The notes under the pieces are model-generated. The model was not told the DNA's origin. It saw nothing but the letters and a program-made list of their open reading frames with translations, and made no database searches. This document shows positions 6,691 through 9,368 of a stretch of DNA of 9,368 bases, one piece after another (position 1 is the first letter of the stretch; the number at the start of each line of letters is the position of its first letter). Source of the stretch: Candidatus Limivicinus faecipullorum (lineage in GTDB: Bacteria; Bacillota; Clostridia; Oscillospirales; Oscillospiraceae); NCBI GenBank assembly GCA_018711755.1, contig DVHY01000204.1:1-9368 (forward strand), in the 5' to 3' direction. Made by a program: the position numbers and the translations under genes.

Positions 6691-8076
6691 CTGGTATTTT
6701 CAAGTAACGTTTTTCTGTTTGCCTATCTGCCGGCGGCGCTGCTGCTGTACTGCCTCTGCCCCCGGCGGTGGAGGAACGCCCTGCTCTTTGCCGTGAGCCT
6801 GGTGTTCTACGGCTGGGGGGAGCCGGTGTATCTGGGGCTGATGCTCTTTACCATAGCCCTGAACTACCTGGCGGGGCTTATCATCGAGCGCCGCCGCAGC
6901 CGGGGCAGGAGCCCCAGGGCGGCCCTGGCGGCGGCCATAGTGCTGAACCTGGCCCTGCTGGGCTTTTTCAAGTACACCGGCTTTCTGCTGGAAAGCCTTA
7001 AAGCCCTCATCCCGGGCATGTCGTCCCTGTCTGTGCCGGAGATAGCCCTGCCCATAGGCATTTCCTTCTATATTTTCCAGTCCATGAGCTACACCATAGA
7101 CGTGTACCGCCGGGACGCCCCGGTGCAGAGGGACCCCATAGGCTTCGGTACCTATGTGTCCATGTTCCCCCAGCTCATCGCCGGGCCCATCGTCAAGTAC
7201 AAGGACGTGGCGGAGCAGCTGAGCTGCCGCCGGGAGAGCCTGGAGAAGTTCGCCTCCGGGGTGGGCGTGTTCATTATCGGCCTGGGCAAGAAGCTGCTGC
7301 TGGCAAACCAGATGGGCCTGCTGTGGGAAGAGCTCAGCTGTTCCGGAGGAACGGCCTCCGCCTGGGTGGGCATGCTGGCCTATACCCTGCAGATATACTT
7401 CGACTTCTCCGGCTACTCCGACATGGCCATAGGCCTGGGGCGGATGCTGGGCTTCGAGTTTTTAAAGAATTTCGACTATCCCTATATCTCCCGCAGCGTC
7501 ACCGAGTTCTGGCGCCGCTGGCACATCAGCCTCTCCACCTGGTTCAGGGAGTATGTGTACATCCCCCTGGGGGGCAACCGCCGGGGGCTGAAACGGCAGC
7601 TGCTGAACATCTTCATCGTCTGGGCCCTCACGGGGCTGTGGCACGGGGCCAGCTGGAACTTCGTGCTCTGGGGGCTGTACTACGCCCTGTGGCTCACGGC
7701 GGAAAAGGTGTTTCTGCTGAGGGCGCTGGAGAAGCTGCCTTCGGCCCTGCGCTGCCTGGGGGTGCTGCTGGTGGTGGCCCTGGGCTGGATGCTCTTCTAT
7801 TTCACCGACACCGGGGAGCTCTTCGCCTTCCTGGCCCGGCTCTTCAGCTTCAGCGCCGAGGACGTGTACAGCCGGAACATGATACTGGCCTACCTGCCCA
7901 CCCTGGCCCTGGCCGTCTTTGCCGCCACCCCGGCGGGGAAGAGCCTGTACCTGAGGCTGAGAGAGGGGAGAGTCAAGGACGCCCTGAGCATCCTGGGCCT
8001 GGGGGCCGTCTTCCTCCTCTGCACCGCCGCCCTGGCCAGCCAGAGCTATAACCCCTTCATCTATTTCAGGTTTTAA
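6691..8076 (+). CDS. MBOAT-family membrane-bound O-acyltransferase (AlgI/DltB-like)
   Basis: 461 aa from the proposed CTG start, a usual size for AlgI/DltB-type MBOAT proteins, with about ten hydrophobic segments. The family signature is intact: EFWRRWHISLSTWF (His278), then YIPLGGNR, then LTGLWHGASWNF with the invariant His318. Relatives move an acyl group, often acetyl, across the cytoplasmic membrane for attachment to extracellular polymers. The start is inferred: homologues of this type usually begin with a VFSS-like N-terminus, which here directly follows CTG 6691, served by GGGAGAG. A formal reading from TTG 6673 would add six residues, but that codon lies in the terminator and has no RBS. 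The DHHW gene follows after 11 bp, so the two are probably translated from one mRNA as transferase partners. DltB itself is unlikely because no dltA, dltC or dltD is present. Confidence 0.93.
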   Translation: MVFSSNVFLFAYLPAALLLYCLCPRRWRNALLFAVSLVFYGWGEPVYLGLMLFTIALNYLAGLIIERRRSRGRSPRAALAAAIVLNLALLGFFKYTGFLLESLKALIPGMSSLSVPEIALPIGISFYIFQSMSYTIDVYRRDAPVQRDPIGFGTYVSMFPQLIAGPIVKYKDVAEQLSCRRESLEKFASGVGVFIIGLGKKLLLANQMGLLWEELSCSGGTASAWVGMLAYTLQIYFDFSGYSDMAIGLGRMLGFEFLKNFDYPYISRSVTEFWRRWHISLSTWFREYVYIPLGGNRRGLKRQLLNIFIVWALTGLWHGASWNFVLWGLYYALWLTAEKVFLLRALEKLPSALRCLGVLLVVALGWMLFYFTDTGELFAFLARLFSFSAEDVYSRNMILAYLPTLALAVFAATPAGKSLYLRLREGRVKDALSILGLGAVFLLCTAALASQSYNPFIYFRF

Positions 8077-8087
8077 GGAGGCGGAGC

Positions 8088-9209
8088 ATGAAAGGGAAAC
8101 TGAGAGACTATATACTCTGCCTGCTGTTTTTGCTGTCGGTCTTCGCCATGGCGGCCCTGTTTCTGCTGCTGCCCAAGGAGGACTTCTCCCAGAAGGAGAA
8201 GCGATATCTGGAAAAGGCCCCGGAACTGAGCTGGGAGAGCCTGAGCTCCGGGGACTTCGGGGAGGATGCGGAGAAATACATGGCCGACCACCTGCCTTTC
8301 CGGGACTTCTTCGTGGGCCTGGCCGCCAACGCCCAAAGGCTCATGGGCCTGCAGGTGACCAAGGACATCTATGTGGGGGACAGCGGGCGGCTCTACGAGG
8401 CCCCGTACCGGGAGAATGCCGCCGCAACGGAGAGCAACATGGAGGCCATAAACGCCTTTGCGGAGAAGCTGGGCCGAAAGGTGGACTTCATGCTGGTGCC
8501 CTCGGCGGGCTATATGATGCAGGAGGACATCTCCGGACTCAAAGACCCCTATATGGACGATGAGCTCATCGCCGCCGCCTACGGCCTGGCGGGGGAGGAG
8601 CTGCGCTGCATAGACCTGCTGGAGGCCTTTGCCGGGGCGGACAGGGGGCGGCTCTACTACCGCACCGATCACCACTGGACGGCCTACGGGGCCTGGCTGG
8701 CCTACCGGGAGTATATGGCCTCCCTGGGCCGGGAGGGCAAGGCCATGGAGGACTACAGCCTCAGCTATATCCCCGGCTTTTACGGCAGCACCTATTCCCG
8801 CAGCTGCCTGTGGCAGACGCCCCCGGAGGACATGGAGGTCTGGGACGACGGGGGGACTTACACCGTCAGCTTCTCCGACCGGGAGGGGGAATTTCACAGC
8901 CTGTTCTTCCCGGAGCGCCTGGAGGAGCCGGACAAATACACCTACTGGCTGGACGGGAACCACCCCCTGGTGCGCATAGAGAACGGCGATGCGGAGGCGG
9001 AGGGCAGCCTGCTGGTGCTGAGAGACTCCTATTCCAACTGCCTGGGCTGCTTTTTGGCCGGCTCTTACAAGACCGTGGTGCTGGCGGACCTGCGCTACTA
9101 TAAGGACGCTCTGTCGGAGCTGTATCGGCAGGAGAACTTTGACAATGTGCTCATTGTCTATTCTATAGGGAACTTCCTCACCGACAACAATTTCGTCTGG
9201 CTGGAGTGA
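8088..9209 (+). CDS. DHHW-family protein, AlgX/AlgJ-like partner of the MBOAT acyltransferase
   Basis: 373 aa. One N-terminal membrane segment (about 8-28) anchors it, leaving the rest extracellular. The name-giving motif is at 191-197, YRTDHHW, with Asp194 and His196. RDSYSN at 312-317 supplies Ser314. This arrangement parallels the Asp-His plus later Ser set of AlgX, an SGNH-like acetyltransferase of alginate O-acetylation, so a catalytic role is likely. The DHHW family is poorly characterised, and its acceptor is unknown. ATG 8088 has an excellent RBS (AGGAGG, 8076-8081) that overlaps the MBOAT stop codon, so coupling is close. In known systems the MBOAT protein passes the acyl group outward and this kind of partner puts it on the glycan. 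No strong + strand terminator directly follows; a repeat copy begins 40 bp downstream. Confidence 0.88.
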   Translation: MKGKLRDYILCLLFLLSVFAMAALFLLLPKEDFSQKEKRYLEKAPELSWESLSSGDFGEDAEKYMADHLPFRDFFVGLAANAQRLMGLQVTKDIYVGDSGRLYEAPYRENAAATESNMEAINAFAEKLGRKVDFMLVPSAGYMMQEDISGLKDPYMDDELIAAAYGLAGEELRCIDLLEAFAGADRGRLYYRTDHHWTAYGAWLAYREYMASLGREGKAMEDYSLSYIPGFYGSTYSRSCLWQTPPEDMEVWDDGGTYTVSFSDREGEFHSLFFPERLEEPDKYTYWLDGNHPLVRIENGDAEAEGSLLVLRDSYSNCLGCFLAGSYKTVVLADLRYYKDALSELYRQENFDNVLIVYSIGNFLTDNNFVWLE

Positions 9210-9214
9210 CAGGC

Positions 9215-9244
9215 AAAAAGACGCTGTAAACAAAAATCACAGCG
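9215..9244 (-). terminator. Weak terminator-like hairpin on the minus strand
   Basis: Read on the minus strand, CGCTGT (complement of 9239-9244) and ACAGCG (complement of 9222-9227) form a 6-bp stem with an 11-nt loop, followed by TCTTTTTG (complement of 9214-9221). This would stop transcription arriving leftward from a gene beyond the right edge. On the + strand no T-run follows. The stem is short, so the call is tentative. Confidence 0.35.
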
Positions 9245-9248
9245 CCTC

Positions 9249-9368
9249 AGACTGTCAAAAAAGCCTCGCAGAGTTTTTTCAACCCAGCGAAAAAATAAAT
9301 TCAATCGTTTTCTGCGGCGGCGTGTACGTCGCGGAAAACACTTCTCACGGAGCGAAGTGTCGAATTGT
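9249..9368 (+). repeat. Hairpin-rich intergenic repeat, copy 2 (truncated by window end)
   Basis: 120 bp collinear with 5021-5140, differing by nine substitutions and no gaps, in the same orientation. It begins 40 bp after the DHHW stop, as copy 1 begins 53 bp after the foldase stop. The 13-bp stem is kept (9307-9319/9327-9339): three substitutions fall in its 7-nt loop and the one in the stem turns U-A into U-G. The A/T-rich hairpin of copy 1 at 5046-5067 is weakened here to TTTTTTC/GAAAAAA. The flanking sequence is unrelated to that of copy 1, which places the left boundary at or near 9249. The remainder lies outside the window. Confidence 0.85.

Noticed and set aside
6691..8076. Assignment of the MBOAT gene as dltB (teichoic acid D-alanylation)
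   Set aside because: No dltA, dltC or dltD is nearby, and the partner is a DHHW protein. The general MBOAT name is all the sequence supports.
8073..9233. Long minus-strand open frame opposite the DHHW gene
   Set aside because: Antisense to a gene with recognisable family motifs and a good RBS; no family features of its own.

Overview
The window reads as chromosomal DNA of a GC-rich, Gram-positive anaerobe of the class Clostridia, probably Oscillospiraceae-like. This is an inference. It rests on the mfd-then-parvulin-foldase order, two lipoproteins with Gram-positive style lipoboxes, the DUF4358 and DHHW families (typical of Clostridia), strong AGGAGG-type ribosome binding sites and SigA-type promoters. 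All supported genes are on the + strand. No rRNA, tRNA, CRISPR array, transposase or phage gene was seen.

Layout. (1) 1-135: the last codons of an unidentified gene, then a near-consensus extended -10 promoter that ends seven bases before the mfd start codon. (2) 136-4968: a housekeeping block made of full-length mfd (transcription-repair coupling factor) and a membrane-anchored parvulin-type peptidyl-prolyl isomerase. (3) 4969-5340: a 372-bp gene-free stretch holding a hairpin-rich repeat of about 200 bp with imperfect terminal inverted repeats, a strong intrinsic terminator and a promoter. (4) 5341-9209: a four-gene cassette of SGNH/GDSL lipoprotein, DUF4358 lipoprotein, MBOAT membrane O-acyltransferase and DHHW (AlgX/AlgJ-like) protein. 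An intrinsic terminator splits it into two gene pairs. (5) 9210-9368: a weak minus-strand terminator-like hairpin, then the first 120 bp of a second copy of the repeat, cut by the window end.

How the genes work together. Mfd removes stalled RNA polymerase at DNA lesions and recruits nucleotide excision repair; the foldase helps exported proteins fold outside the membrane. The four-gene cassette looks like a cell-surface acylation module. The MBOAT protein would pass an acyl group (acetyl in the best-known relatives) across the membrane, and the DHHW protein, with an AlgX-like Ser/Asp/His set, would place it on an extracellular glycan. The SGNH lipoprotein could remove or transfer the same group, and the DUF4358 lipoprotein is an accessory of unknown role. 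The glycan is unknown, and no dltA/dltC or alginate-type genes are visible.

The points most worth a second look are the apparently leaderless mfd transcript, the probable CTG start of the MBOAT gene just after a terminator, the acylation cassette itself, the paired structured repeats sitting 3' of both operons, and the heavy AUA isoleucine codon use in GC-rich genes.
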